From Paramecium pentaurelia (lineage: Eukaryota > Ciliophora > Oligohymenophorea > Peniculida > Parameciidae), in contig CAJJDO010000010.1 in the NCBI GenBank assembly GCA_905183005.1, forward strand, positions 297,865 to 361,864: 64,000 nt of DNA, in the 5' to 3' direction. A program made the translations under genes and the position numbers. The notes under the pieces were generated by a model, which was not told where the DNA came from, made no database searches, and saw only the letters and a list, made by a program, of their open reading frames with translations. Shown in pieces: positions 12,344 to 24,600 of this stretch (position 1 is its first letter; each line of letters opens with the position of its first letter).

Positions 12344-12610
12344 NTAACAAGATGATATCAATATACTCAACAAATACTTAAAAGCATAAGGCATATCAAT
12401 ACAAAATTCTATTAGGTATGCTATTTTTTTGAATATTGGAAATATTACATATATTATTGTATATTGCAAAGCATTTCTTAATGATTTATTTTAATTAGTG
12501 GATTGTTATGTATTGCTTAAATTTATTTAAGTGAAAATTATTCAAAAAAAAAAAGAATACAACTGTGAAATTCAATTCAGCTATCTATTAATTTATATAT
12601 ATATTTATTA
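12044..12610. other. Spacer containing the N
   Basis: 3' flank of copy A, one unknown base at 12344, then the 5' flank of copy B. Confidence 0.8.
12344..12344. other. Single N, probable contig junction
   Basis: The only ambiguous base in the window sits exactly between two identical 1131-bp blocks, as expected where two overlapping contig ends were joined without merging. Confidence 0.85.
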
Positions 12611-13475
12611 ATGGAATAGAATCCAAAATTGGCTTTTGGAGAGATCAACTACAAAAATTTGGAATAGTTCAAAGTCATTACCTAAAAGACCTTGCCAGTA
12701 ACGTATAGTGAAAACTTTTATATAAAAATTCTAACCTATTCAGATTTTTCTACTCTTGGTATTGAAATTTAAGTAATGTACAGGTTATTATAATGACATT
12801 GCAGTTGGAGCTATAACAGCAAGGATAGAAGAGAAGGATGGTAGAAAGACTGCTTATATAATGACATTTGGTGTTTTGGATGCATACCGTCGTTTGGGAT
12901 TTGGCACATAATTATTGAATGAATTAATAAATAGAATTAGATCTCATGAAGAAATAAGAACTATATATTTACATATGTGGGTTAGCAATGAAATAGGATT
13001 TCAATTTTATTCTAGACATGGATTTGAGAAAACAACTTACAAAAAAAATTATTATACAGATATTGATCCACCTCATTGTTATATTTTAACAAAACGTCTC
13101 TATCCAGATGTTGATCCTCCTATTCCTTATACAGAAGAAGACACTGAAAAAGAATAGGAGATTGCACAATAATGAAGTATATATTTAGTAGCATTAATAA
13201 TAAAAAAAAAGAAATTTTATGTTTATTATTTTTTTAATCTTCGTTATATTATTCAAATTTTATTCGTTAAGAATAGTTTGTTAGTATATAAATGATAATT
13301 TAATATTCTCGAAATTAAACTAAATTATAATTTACTCATTTTATATAGTATTGAATAGATTAAGTATAATTTAATTAAGCTAAGTAAATTAAGAAGCATT
13401 ATTTATCCCAATAAATTAGCAGCTTCAATAAAAAAAAGAAAACAATTAAATATTTATTATGTAAACACAACAATG
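12345..13475. repeat. 1131-bp perfect duplication, copy B
   Basis: See copy A at 11213-12343. Confidence 0.95.
12611..13175 (+). CDS. NAA50: N-alpha-acetyltransferase, NAA50-like (copy B)
   Basis: Same sequence, intron (12759-12783) and product as the gene at 11479-12043. If the duplication is an assembly artefact, this is the same locus read a second time. Confidence 0.8.
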
Positions 13476-13678
13476 GTTTAATAATTAAAATAAACTTATC
13501 TTAATAATTTTTTTTATTAATAATTAAACTTGAATCAAATAAAGTTTAATTAGATTTAATGGCTTAGTTAAAAATTTTCAATCACGTTTTGAAGAGTTAA
13601 TTAATCTTTATTTTGCATTACTTTATATATATATAAATGTTATCATAAATTGAATCTTTGCATAATTAAAATTAGTCT
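13176..13678. other. Spacer, nothing recognised
   Basis: AT-rich 3' flank of copy B (to 13475) and unique sequence upstream of the next gene. Confidence 0.5.
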
Positions 13679-15166
13679 ATGTTATCATCTAATGAAGTTG
13701 TGAAATGGGAATGGCAGCCATTCAACAATAATATTGTACATAATGGGCAAACTCTCAGAATAGAAGCTTCTAAAGTTATTAAATACTAGAACTCTAATCA
13801 AGGCTATTCATTTGATTTAAAGTTATGGAAGCCATTTCCATTTAGTGCAAATATTGGTTGGAATTGGCATAAATCTTGGAACATCCCTGAATTAGAGTGT
13901 TAATTAAAAGTAACAACATCATTTATATCATATAGATCGACAATGATTTCGACCATCATATACTGAATACACTAACCATAGTGGCAAATCTCTATATTGT
14001 TAAACATAATTATGATAAAATGGAAATGGAAAGCATAGGATGCAAAGGTTGTCCAGAAGGGGTCTTTAGAAATGGGATTTCAATATTAAGATAATTAAAG
14101 TTCAATACAACTTCATACAAGAATGAAGTATTATGTTATAGATAATATTTAAGTATCAAAAGTTTTAAATAGTCGTGGTCATCAGTTAAATCAATAGCAG
14201 CCAGTAATATGTTATCGATGCTAAATGTTCTCCATATATATTTGTAGATTCTAGAAAACATGCCAGATAATAGGCTCTTAATAATAATATTCAACTAATT
14301 ATTGATCCATTTTTACCGGAAAACTTAGATAAAGAATTTGTAAAAAAGGAAAGAAAAAATTAACCAAAAGGTTTATTAAAGGTTGATAATACTATACAAG
14401 GGTTAATTAATTACTTCACAGCCCCAAATATTAGACATAAAATCAAACACCCATTATTCTTGGCTATTAAATTTGATAAATGTGTAAAATTATACTTAAA
14501 GAGATAAAATCTTGTAAAAAATTCAAAAGACATCATACTAAAAGTATAGAGCATTTTGATGAAATCAAATCAAGAAAGATAATATTCAGATAAAGGAATG
14601 GCTTTACTATTTCAAATTGATTAAACCAATGAACTGGAATTTAAAAAAGTAAAGTTTTTTAATGATTAAAGGTATATGAAATAACTTAAATCTTTGAAAA
14701 TGATATTTTTATGCTATACACAAAGCAAGATTAAATACCAGATGATTATATTCCAATTGAGGAGACTTCGAGATTGAAGTATTATTATAAACAGTTGTAT
14801 CCAAATTTAATAAATCAAAAAAGTGGAGTGAATTATTAATCTGAAAATTAAGAAGAATAACCAATTATCAAATAAGTAAAATTAAACGAAAAAGAGAATG
14901 AGAATTAAATAGATACACATTTATAAATTAAATAGTGTCAATAGCAAACATAATAACAGGAAGACATCAATAATAATTAACTTATTAATTATAATAATTA
15001 GCTTTCATATTATTATAATTATTAATAATAATAATAATAATAATAATTATAATTATAATAATAACAATTCTAAATTTAATAATAATAATGGTACAATAAT
15101 ATGTAGTAACAGCTACAGCAATAACAATAATATTACATGATGCAATAATACCACAGATTTTATTGA
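13679..15166 (+). CDS. Uncharacterised protein with poly-Gln tail
   Basis: 470 residues after removing introns at 13910-13935 (26 nt), 14128-14153 (26 nt, ends AAG) and 14649-14671 (23 nt, ends AAG). Each intron is required to keep the frame open, and the spliced length is an exact multiple of three. The first 350 residues look folded, with aromatic-rich segments (VVKWEWQPF, WKPFPFSANIGWNW) and a helical middle part. The last 100 residues are Gln/Asn-rich and include eight consecutive TAA codons. I recognise no domain. A previous gene ends 503 bp upstream and NOP53 starts 248 bp downstream. Confidence 0.7.
15023..15046 (+). repeat. (TAA)8 microsatellite coding poly-Gln
   Basis: Eight in-frame TAA triplets inside the preceding gene, all read as Gln. 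It would be a run of stops in the standard code. Confidence 0.9.
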
Positions 15167-15414
15167 TTTATTAGTATTAATATATATAATACTAAGTCGA
15201 AAATATATTATAATTCTTATTTATTCATTTATTAATTTATTTAAGTATTTTATTATGTATAAAGGATTAAATATATTTTAAAAAATTGTCACTTTCCAAT
15301 ATTTTGTATACGAAACTTCATCCATTTAAAATGGATCATTTGAACATATAAGTAAGTTGAATAAAATATATTTTTGTATTATAAAATTCATGAATATTTA
15401 AATTTAATTAATAC

Positions 15415-16414
15415 ATGGTAAATATTAAGAAAAAAAACCTAAGAGCTCGACAAGGAACATAAAGATGGAGAAAAAACATTATTGTAGAGATGGGAGAATT
15501 CGAAAATATAGATTTTACACAAAAAGATGCTCAACCTATGGATTTTTAAGTTGATGCATAACCAATCAATATATATGAAAATAAGGATAGATTTAAGAAA
15601 AAACTTATAGATCCCAAGAAACAATCTTAATAGGAAAAAATAAAAATATAAAATATGGTCGAATAATAAAAAAACCAATAATAAACATAATAGTAGAACG
15701 AATTTAAGGATATATGGTCAGAAGAAGGAAAATTAAAAAAAGTATTAAGAACTAATGTAAAAGCAATTGTTACACCTCATCCAGGATAATCATATAATCC
15801 TTAATTAAAAGATTATAATGAATTACTAGATGATGTAGTAAAAAAAGAAATTAGATCCCATTAGAGATTATAAAATTAAGAGACTGAAGAGGAGAAAGCA
15901 TAAAAATTAATATAAAGGTAATTTATCAAACAAATAGATTAGAGAACGAGAAAAAAAGAAATAGAAAAAAATGAGCAAAATTTAAAAAATTCATGGAAAA
16001 GAAGTGGTAGATAGATTAATTGAAAAAAAGAAAAATCATGAACTCTTATTAATAAAGAAAATAAAGAAAGAACTAAATGCTGAGGCTAAGTTAAGACTTC
16101 AGAAAAGGATATAATAGAGAAAAGAGAAGTTACTCTTAGAAAGGGCAAGAAAATTATAGGGAAGAAATTTGGTACCTATTAAGATAGGAAATAAAAAGTA
16201 AGTTTTTATTTTGATTTATAGAATTGATGTAACATAAGATGAATTTGTATTAGATGATTAATTGAAGAGTCACTTAAGACATGTATCTTAAGGCGATTTA
16301 TTAGTGAAGAGTGAATTTGATGGGTTTGTTAGAAGAGGATTGATTGAACCTAAATCAAAATCAAATAAATTATCAAAAGCCAAAGTTCCCTTATTTAAAA
16401 TTAAAGAAAAATGA
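15415..16414 (+). CDS. NOP53: NOP53 ribosome biogenesis protein
   Basis: 316 residues with introns at 15918-15942 (25 nt) and 16198-16221 (24 nt). NOP53 (GLTSCR2) works in late 60S maturation with the exosome-linked helicase. Seen: the basic N-terminus KKKNLRARQ with WRKNI, the family signature VTPHPGQSYNP followed by LKDYNELLDDVV, a long charged coiled-coil, and the C-terminal GDLLVKSEFDGFVRRGLIEP. Intron 1 must end at the second possible TAG; using the first leads to a TGA. The stop is 30 bp upstream of the ammonium transporter start, with both on the same strand. Confidence 0.87.
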
Positions 16415-16444
16415 TTGTTAAAATATTAATTTATATTTCAAACT

Positions 16445-17880
16445 ATGTAACAACATTATCTTGATCATACTAACCCTGCCAATCCACCTCCTGCCCCAAA
16501 TCCTGCTGCAGGAATAACTAATGGAAGTACTTTAGATGAAGATTGGTTGTTGATTGCTGGTATTGTACTAGCATTTTCTTAATTGGGTTTTGGATTTTTG
16601 GAGGCTGGCTCTGTTAGATATAAGAATGCCTAATCAATAGTTATAAAGGTATTTCTTGGAATGTGTTTAACAGTACTAATATATTGGTTGGTAAAATGAT
16701 TTTTTAATAATTCAAAATAGTTTGGGTATGGATTTTCTTATGGTGATGATTTTGGAACATATTTTATGGGAGGTACAAAACTTGGAGCATATAATTGGGC
16801 AGCAACAGAAGCATAAAATGATTATTCAAATTTTGGTAGTTAATTTTAATAATAATAATAGTGTTCAAAGCTACATTATCATGTATAGGAGTATCAATAG
16901 TATCAGGTGGAGCAGCTGAAAGATTAACATTCTTAGCCTGGGGTGTTTTGGCTCTCTTTTATTCAGGATTTGTATCTCCAGCAATAGTTCATTGGACTAA
17001 TGCTAATGGTTGGTTAACTAAATTAGGATATAAAGACTTGGCAGGATCAGGATTCATTTTCTATTCAGCTGGTGTTGCTGCTTTAGTAGTGACAGTAGTA
17101 TCTAAACCAAGAAAATATAGATTTGATCCAAATTCTACTTTAAACTTTTAACCATTCAGTTCAATATATGTGGCATTTGGAACAGTTATACTTTTTGCTA
17201 CTTGGATGTTCATAAATGGTGGTTAGATTTAATCTGGTTAATCTACACCATATGTTTAAGGATTAGTAGCAGTTAATACATTGATAGCTGGAGCTGCAGG
17301 AGGATTTTGGAGTTTTGTTATAAGATATTTGACAAAAGAGACAACAAGTTTATTTTCAATTTCAAGAGGAATATTGGCTGGATTGGTGGCAAGTTCAGCT
17401 GCTGCTCATGAATCTTAGATTTGGGCTACTTCTATTGTTGCTTCAATTGCTGGCATTGTTTATACATTAACAGCCACAGCCTTACCTAAAGTAAAATTAG
17501 ATGATCCAGTCTAAGTTGTACCTATTTTCTTGGTATTTAATTAAATTAATCTTAGCATGGTGGATTTATTGGAGTCTTATTTACAGGATTATTGGATGTA
17601 AATGGTGGATTATTTTATGGAAAAGGAATGAAATTATTAGGTTGTTAATTGTTAGGATTATTAATTATCACAGTTTGGGTTGCTTTCTTTGTTTTTTTCA
17701 TTTTAATAGTTCTCAAAGGATTTGCTGTTTTGAGAATTGATTCAGATGCTGAAGTAGCAGGTATTGATAAAGAAAAATGTATTATTTAAATATTATTTAT
17801 TAGGTAATTATGAAGCCATTTCATTTTCTAATGAAGATCCATAATAATAAGTCAACATAATAAAATCAGTTTCATATTGA
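16445..17880 (+). CDS. AMT: Ammonium transporter (AMT/Mep family)
   Basis: 443 residues with introns at 16691-16720 (30 nt), 16836-16861 (26 nt), 17533-17555 (23 nt) and 17779-17803 (25 nt). AMT proteins are trimeric 11-TM channels for ammonium at the plasma membrane or vacuoles. Family signs: GFGFLEAGSVRYKN, GGAAERL, IVHWTNANGWL, DLAGSGFIFYSAGVAAL, AGAAGGFWS and LHGGFIGVLFTGLLD. The second pore histidine is present at about residue 345 (HGG), but the first, normally in the GSGVVH position, is Phe at about residue 187, and the usual FNPGS element reads INGGQ. This is therefore a non-canonical member. The N-terminus is Pro/Asn-rich. Confidence 0.92.
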
Positions 17881-17910
17881 TTCATACATATATTAATATT
17901 CATATTTTAA

Positions 17911-19053
17911 ATGTATTAATAATAATTTGCCAAACCTCCTAAACAGATTAAGAGTAAGGCTTTTAAAGATAGACTTAAAGGACATAAAGATGCTATAATT
18001 ACATTAATAAGTCCTTATGGAAATAATGGTAATTATCTTTACTCTGCTTCTAGAGATGGAAACGTTAAAAGTATTTTTATAACTATTTAAGGTTGGGATC
18101 TCTTAAATAGATAAATAGCATCCAAATTTTTGATTTCTAAAATATCAGATGATACTACAGTATAAGATTAGGATGAAAATCAATAAACAATGAAAGGAAA
18201 TATAATATGTGCTGCAACATTTTCTGAATTCAATATTTATGTTGGATATGATGATGGTTTCATCAAATCCAATAACATTAAAACAGGAGAACCAGTCTAT
18301 ACTTATCAAGGACATAAAGCTTAAATCACATCTATTAATTTGTTAAATATTAGACAATTGGCATCTAGTTCTTTAGATGGTACTGTGAGATTATGGGATA
18401 CAACTAGCAATGAATGCGAAGTTATTTTTAATATAGGATATCCAATCAATTCAATGAATGTTATCTTCGATAAGGAAATTAATTTATTATATGGTAAAAA
18501 TACTATAGTCTAAATTGATCCTTATAAATAATCTATTGTTAGAAGTGTTTAATTCCCTAATTTTACTATTATGTCATATTTAATCCATAAAACCCTTTTG
18601 ATTCTTGGTACTATTGATAATTTTATACACATTTATGAACTTTAATAATTAGATCAACCTAATCCTTAACCTATTAAAGTAATTGTTGGTTTACATGGAT
18701 GGGCTTTATGTATGTTGGTTCATGATCCCTATTTTTATGTAGGAACTGATGATAAAAAAATCAAAGTTTATGAAATGAAAAATTGGGAATTAAAAGAGGA
18801 GTTTTCAGGACACATTGATGGAGTTACTACATTGGCACTTGCTAATGGACTCCTTTATTCTGGTTCATATGATCATCTCATTAGATCTTGGGATTTAGAA
18901 GAAATGTATTAAAGAATAAGGGAAAGAGCTATAATGGAAAAGGAAGATTTGAATGTAATTATTTTTTAAATATAATTTTAGAGTAGAAGATATGATGTTT
19001 ATTTAAAGAGTTTACCTAAAAAAAAAAAGGCATTACCAAAGAAAAAAAAATGA
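17911..19053 (+). CDS. WD40-repeat protein
   Basis: 364 residues with introns at 18071-18091 (21 nt, ends AAG) and 18955-18981 (27 nt). WD repeats visible: LKGHKDAIITL...SASRDGNVKSWD, YQGHKAQITSI...SSSLDGTVRLWD, and SGHIDGVTTLAL...SGSYDHLIRSWD, with weaker blades between them, consistent with a single seven-bladed propeller scaffold. The C-terminus is a basic tail of Lys runs. Specific function not recognised. The start lies 30 bp after the ammonium transporter stop. Confidence 0.85.
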
Positions 19054-19875
19054 TTTCATATTTATTTATAAGTGTTTTTATTTTATTATAAGTCAATCAT
19101 CTTCTTTATATTTAGTAAAACACTTGAAATTCAATATAAAATTATTAAAGTTCGAAAATTAAAATGATGAGATTATTACTAGATGGTTTATGATCATCAA
19201 TGATTAATATTTTAAATAACTGATATAATTTTAATTATATATATATATATTAATTTTTATTGTTTTCCTCACCTATATTACTTAATATGTTTATTCACAA
19301 TGTTAATTTACACATATTAATATTTTACTTACATTCATTACTCTATTAGGAGTTATGATTTATTATCATATGATAAATTTTTATAATCATCAATTGAATG
19401 TCAATATTAAGATTAAATTCTGATTGATTAATGAATGAATATTTTACCCTATTTCATTAATTTTATATATTATTTGAAACTGTTGTATATACTAATACGT
19501 ATATAACATTAAAATTTATTAAGTAGTAAGAATAGTTCATATATACATGGATCTATTATATTTAAAGTTATGATTAAAAGAAATCGAAATTACCACATAT
19601 AAAAGAATTTGATTGATAATAAGCATAATATATATATATATATATTTCATAGTATTTTGATAAGATCAAATTGAGAAATCATTATTATATATTTTGAATA
19701 TCTAAATAAATTAAATATACATATCAAATAAATAAGTTAGTATTTTATACAATTTATATCTAAATACATAGGTATGTTCATATTTAAAGTTTGAAACATA
19801 TTTTATTTCTTACGAGTATCATTATTTAAATTTATACGATGCAGATTTACAATTCATTATTTTATTATATTAATA
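19054..19875. other. Spacer, nothing firm
   Basis: 822 bp, very AT-rich, with a (TA)n tract near 19631. A box C-like ATGATGA near 19164 and CTGA near 19218 occur but without a convincing stem or guide. Confidence 0.5.
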
Positions 19876-20121
19876 ATGGGGTGCCATATTTAGAAACACT
19901 AATATACAAAGAATGACATCATAATCTCATCTCCTAATCCTACAGTACCATCCTCTCATGATATAATTTTGATGCCTTATGCTCTTGATTAATAGCATCC
20001 TGCTTCAAGGATACCAATTCAAATTCTTTGGAATAGTGAAGTTCAAAGAACAAAAGAATAGTCATCTGAAATAACTAATTCAATTTCACCGAATATTATT
20101 TCCAAACAAACATAAAAATGA
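19876..20121 (+). CDS. Small MGC-starting hypothetical protein
   Basis: 82 codons from ATG to TGA without intron. The product begins MGC, compatible with N-myristoylation plus palmitoylation, and is Ser/Pro/Ile-rich (ISSPNPTVPSSHDIILMP). Local GC content is higher than the surrounding spacer. The antisense strand carries a 64-codon frame, but the plus strand reads as the better protein. No family recognised; it could be a relic. Confidence 0.45.
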
Positions 20122-20258
20122 TGCTTTCAATATATATTTATATTAGTAGATATTAAATATTTTTAACTCAAAAGACTAAATTAAAATTATTTATCATTTT
20201 ATATTTCATAAAGATAACTAAAGAGTTATTCAACATTTATATAATTATATATATACTT

Positions 20259-21651
20259 TCATTCTTTTTATTTTTTACTTTTCTAACCGAAATTAGTGAT
20301 TAAGAAGAAAGCATATGTAACATACAATAAAATGTGAGGAACATACCTAATATTGCTATAGAATTTAAGAATTGGATCAACACTTAATAATAAAAATGTA
20401 ATTCCAAATACATTGAATAAAGTATTGGCGACATACCATCTAATAAACTTGGCTAAGGGATTGGTTTCAAATATTTTTAAATAGTTGGTATTACATGAAA
20501 CTCTAAAGATTGCTTTATTGACATTGTTCATAATTGCCCATTAAAAGAATGAAAAGTAATAGCCAATATAGAATCCATGCCACAATGATGATACAACATA
20601 TGTCATTTGATAAGCAAAGTTTTATTTACCTGCACTCTTCTTCATTTCTTCTTCAGTATAAATACGTGTATATACATATCTTCTTAACCAAGTTTAAATA
20701 GATATATTCCATTTCTCTACTTTATCTTTCATATTGTATGTCAAATCCCAATCTACATCAACTGCTTTAATTTTCTAAAATTATCCATTTCCTTAATAAG
20801 TAATACCACAAGAAGCTATACTCATTTCTGCTAATTGCCAACCACCAAAATATTTTGTTCTTTGAATTGCTACCATAATATTAAACCAAAGTGTTTGATA
20901 TAAAACATTGTATGTTCCGAATTCATCTGTTGTAACAAAATGTAAAGGAAAGTATTTTTCAGCAAATAAAAAGATTCCCATACAAATTAAAGTATTTTTT
21001 AATAGTCTTAATGTTTCTTTTATTGTTGATGGAATATTTTTATATTCTTTATCTTCATTAATGAATTAATCAAAATCAAAATAATCATAACATGGTCCTA
21101 ATACACATCCAGCAAAGAAGAAAATAAAAGAGAAATATTCAAAAAATGAAGGTAATTTAACAATCTTTCTTATTTCTTATTCTTTACTCAATTATGTTTT
21201 CAATCCATCACTTACACAAAAAGCAAAAGCAGTCCATTTTGGAGTATCCATCATCAAAATTGTTGTAACATCCATCTTCCAACCTCCATAGTCAGTATAT
21301 TATCTGTATATATGATGAACAGCCACAAAAATCATTGATTCCACAAATACAGGCCAAGGACTCTTTTTTCCCAAAACCTTAACCATTATATAAACCACAA
21401 AAGTCTAAAATAGTACATTTATAATTTAAGATCTATAAATATAATAAGTTATTAAGACACCAAATACTGATCCTGCAATCAATCTTGTTTATCTTCCTAT
21501 ATTATCTATTCAATTTATTACCTCTAATAGATAATTTAAAAAGGAATCCAAACAAGGTGCAAAAGATCAAGGAAATGAATATTTTTAATTAATCATCTGG
21601 AATGCCTGTTTTTGAACTCAACTCAATTACTTTGGTATCAATTAAGTCCAT
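20259..21651 (-). CDS. MBOAT-family lysophospholipid acyltransferase
   Basis: 455 residues with one 25-nt intron at 21497-21521. MBOAT enzymes are multi-pass ER proteins that acylate lysophospholipids or other acceptors. Seen: a hydrophobic multi-TM pattern, the conserved KVEKWNISIQTWLRRYVY segment (the WN..W.R motif with the second active-site Asn), and SSLWHGFYIGYYF with the catalytic His near residue 350. A GPCYDYFDFDQF segment fits the LPCAT3/MBOAT5 group of lysophospholipid acyltransferases. Its ATG is separated by only 16 bp from the divergent ATG at 21668. Confidence 0.9.
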
Positions 21652-21667
21652 AATTAATTTAAATTTA
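21652..21667. promoter_or_regulatory. 16-bp divergent intergenic region
   Basis: Only 16 bases, all A or T, separate the start codons of two divergent genes. Both promoters and both 5' UTRs must overlap this stretch or the neighbouring coding sequence. Confidence 0.6.
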
Positions 21668-24600
21668 ATGTCTTCAGATATTTAAGTTGATTTACTTAAA
21701 AGAAGATAGTAACATGAAACTTTTCTAAAATGTTTTAAGGATCATTTACTTGAATTGTAATTTCCTTCTGAAGAAGAGTGTAATTATACGATTTTATTTT
21801 AGTAAAAGCAGCAAAAGAAGGAGGAGGACATTTAGGTAGTAAACTTATGAAGTTAGCCTAAAATAGAGATTTACATCATACTGATATGTCGGATACTTAT
21901 GGGTTAGAAAATGAATAGAATAGAGATCGTTTCAAAAAAAAAAATTATTTAAATCTCTTTCAAGTAGAAAGAGGACCTTGTAGAATATGTTCTAACAAAG
22001 AAAATAAATGTCCCTTTTATAGAGCATGCTTTAATATTGAAACATTTAGAGGAATTGATCTTTTCTCTTGTTTGAATTGTGGATGTCCCATGAATAGTCA
22101 TGTCATATTATAATCTGATTATAATTTTTCAAACAGTATTTGCTAATAAGTGAATCGTAGATATATTAATGAATCTCATTTATAATTCAAAGCTTGTGTC
22201 TCTATCTTTTTTGTAGATGTAAATACTGCAAAAGACTTTAAAATTGATATAGAGAGTTTTATTACATCATTAAATGAAGCAGGTTTTAATGCTCTTTCAT
22301 TTTATGAAATGGATATTGCAACACTACAAAAAATATGGTTAGAAAAATCACTCTATAGCAAAAAATCAAATATAAAAGCTCAAGAGTTTCAATAATATTA
22401 TCAATTTTATGGAACATTCTTAGAATTGATTGCTAAATTTGGAGTAGCTGATAAATTTGCTTTATAAGATTGTTTATAGAATCCAGATGACATTAAGATT
22501 TTAGAATTTTATCTGAAAAGGTTAGATAAAGTAAATTAAAAATTGGGTTTGGCATATTAAAGAAATAAAGTAGCATTTATTTTTTTAATATCTGGTAATT
22601 AGTTATAGCTATAAGCTGATTTTAAGAAGTTTTTATATGCAGCTAAATCTTAAATATCATATTTACATACTGATTATTAGAAGTATTTATATGAAGAAAT
22701 TAAATATTCTGATCAATCATATTAACCATCTGAAAGAATCAAAACTAGTTCTACTTAAGATTTATTTTATACATAATAATAATAATAGAAGTTTTAAGAA
22801 TTTTAATAAAAATTATCATAAAGATCCTAAGATATGATTTATTATTATTCCTCTTAAACTAAGAATAAATCTATTAGAGATACTTTGTTATTTTTTCCTT
22901 AGTTTTATAAATTAAATGTTGTTTCATTCCTTATGACTTAACAAGTAGATGAAATACATAATGATAGACGTAAAACGAATGATACATTTATGGATATGTT
23001 GGACTTTAATAATATTAGTATTTTTAAATAAGATTTTGGTTAAGTTTTATAAAGAACATTGAATGAAGCCTTTAAATTTATACCAAATTAAGAGAGATTT
23101 TTGAAAAGTATATAATTTGATGGAAGTGGTGTAAATATTAAAATAGGATATAAAATAGGTACTTAATAATTGAATATTATGTCTCAAAATTTACCCAATT
23201 ATTATAAAATATCTTAACCAACATAAAATTAAACATTATGTGATAGATTATGTCCTGAAATATTTTACAATCAAAGAATATTGATTATATATAGACCTAT
23301 AGTAATTAAAAGTAATTTATCTGGTTTATTACATAATATTTGGAAATTAAATGATTTTATAGAGATTGACTCAGATTATGTTAGATTATCATTATAAGAG
23401 GCTAGGATGCTAGCATAAATTGAAAAGATTCATCCATAAAATCTCAATAATTATTTAACAATGATGACTGAAGGTTATTCATAAGTTGTTTTATATGCTA
23501 GACCTGGAGCATATTAAGGAGCTAAGATAATATCAGATGGAAGTAGAACAGGTTTAAAAGTTAGATAATCTAAAAAATTATAAGAATTATAAATTTAACA
23601 TTCTGCTAAAACAGGATAATTTATAGAGAAATTGCCAATGAATTTTCATAATTTCTTTGAATAGTTTACATCACAGAATATATTTATATCAATAAAAGAT
23701 CTTTTTAATTTAGAAGAATTAGTTTTATAAGAGAATACAACAAAAATTAATAAAAATATATTTGTAAATGAAGATGATCATGTATTTTTAGTTCCAAATT
23801 AAGCTGATTAAACTGGATTATCTTAATAAGTAAAATTGTAATTAATCAGGGATTTACCTAAAGAAAGTATAAAATAATTATATAATAATAGATTATAATT
23901 ATTATCTTTATACTAGTAGTGATGAAATAGTAACTGAATAATTGGCTTCATTATTTATTCCTGAATGTACTCAAATTGGTATTTAATTATTTTATAATAC
24001 TAGAACATATCTATTTGATAGTAAAACCTGTTATATAGAATTCTAAAGATAGTGTAATAGATGATATAAAATAACTTATCTCAAGAATGAAGTTCTCTAT
24101 TTTTGATTGTAAATAACTTAATTTGCAAGATGAGGAATTAGCTAAACTTATTAATTTGATAAGTCCTTACAAATTGAATAAATAGGATCAATAAAATTAC
24201 ATTGCAGAATACAAATAGGCTCCACTTTATATGTTAAGTCTTATGAAATAAGCAGGAATGAAAGAAATGAGAAATTTTTTGACAGGATTTAATTTTTAAG
24301 TTCCCATTTATACAAAACCATAACTTATACATGAAATAAAACCATATTTGATTCCTTGTTTAAATTATGAGATAATTAGATTTATTTCTGCTTAATTCAA
24401 TAATGGATTTTATAAATTTGATGCTTAGACATTTGAATAAGAAAGTATGAATGAATAATTATTATATTTATTGAAATACATATTAGCTTATTGTATTGGA
24501 GTAAATATGGAAAAAGAATGCGAAAAATTAGTTTAAGAATCTACAATTAGACATACAAATTTTAAAGTTTCAAGTGTTTCATATGGAGATTTTGAAATAC

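Noticed and set aside
15439..15678. Minus-strand 79-codon frame
   Set aside because: Antisense to NOP53, which has clear family motifs.
19160..19225. Box C-like ATGATGA and CTGA in spacer
   Set aside because: No convincing terminal stem and the presumed guide is pure A/T.
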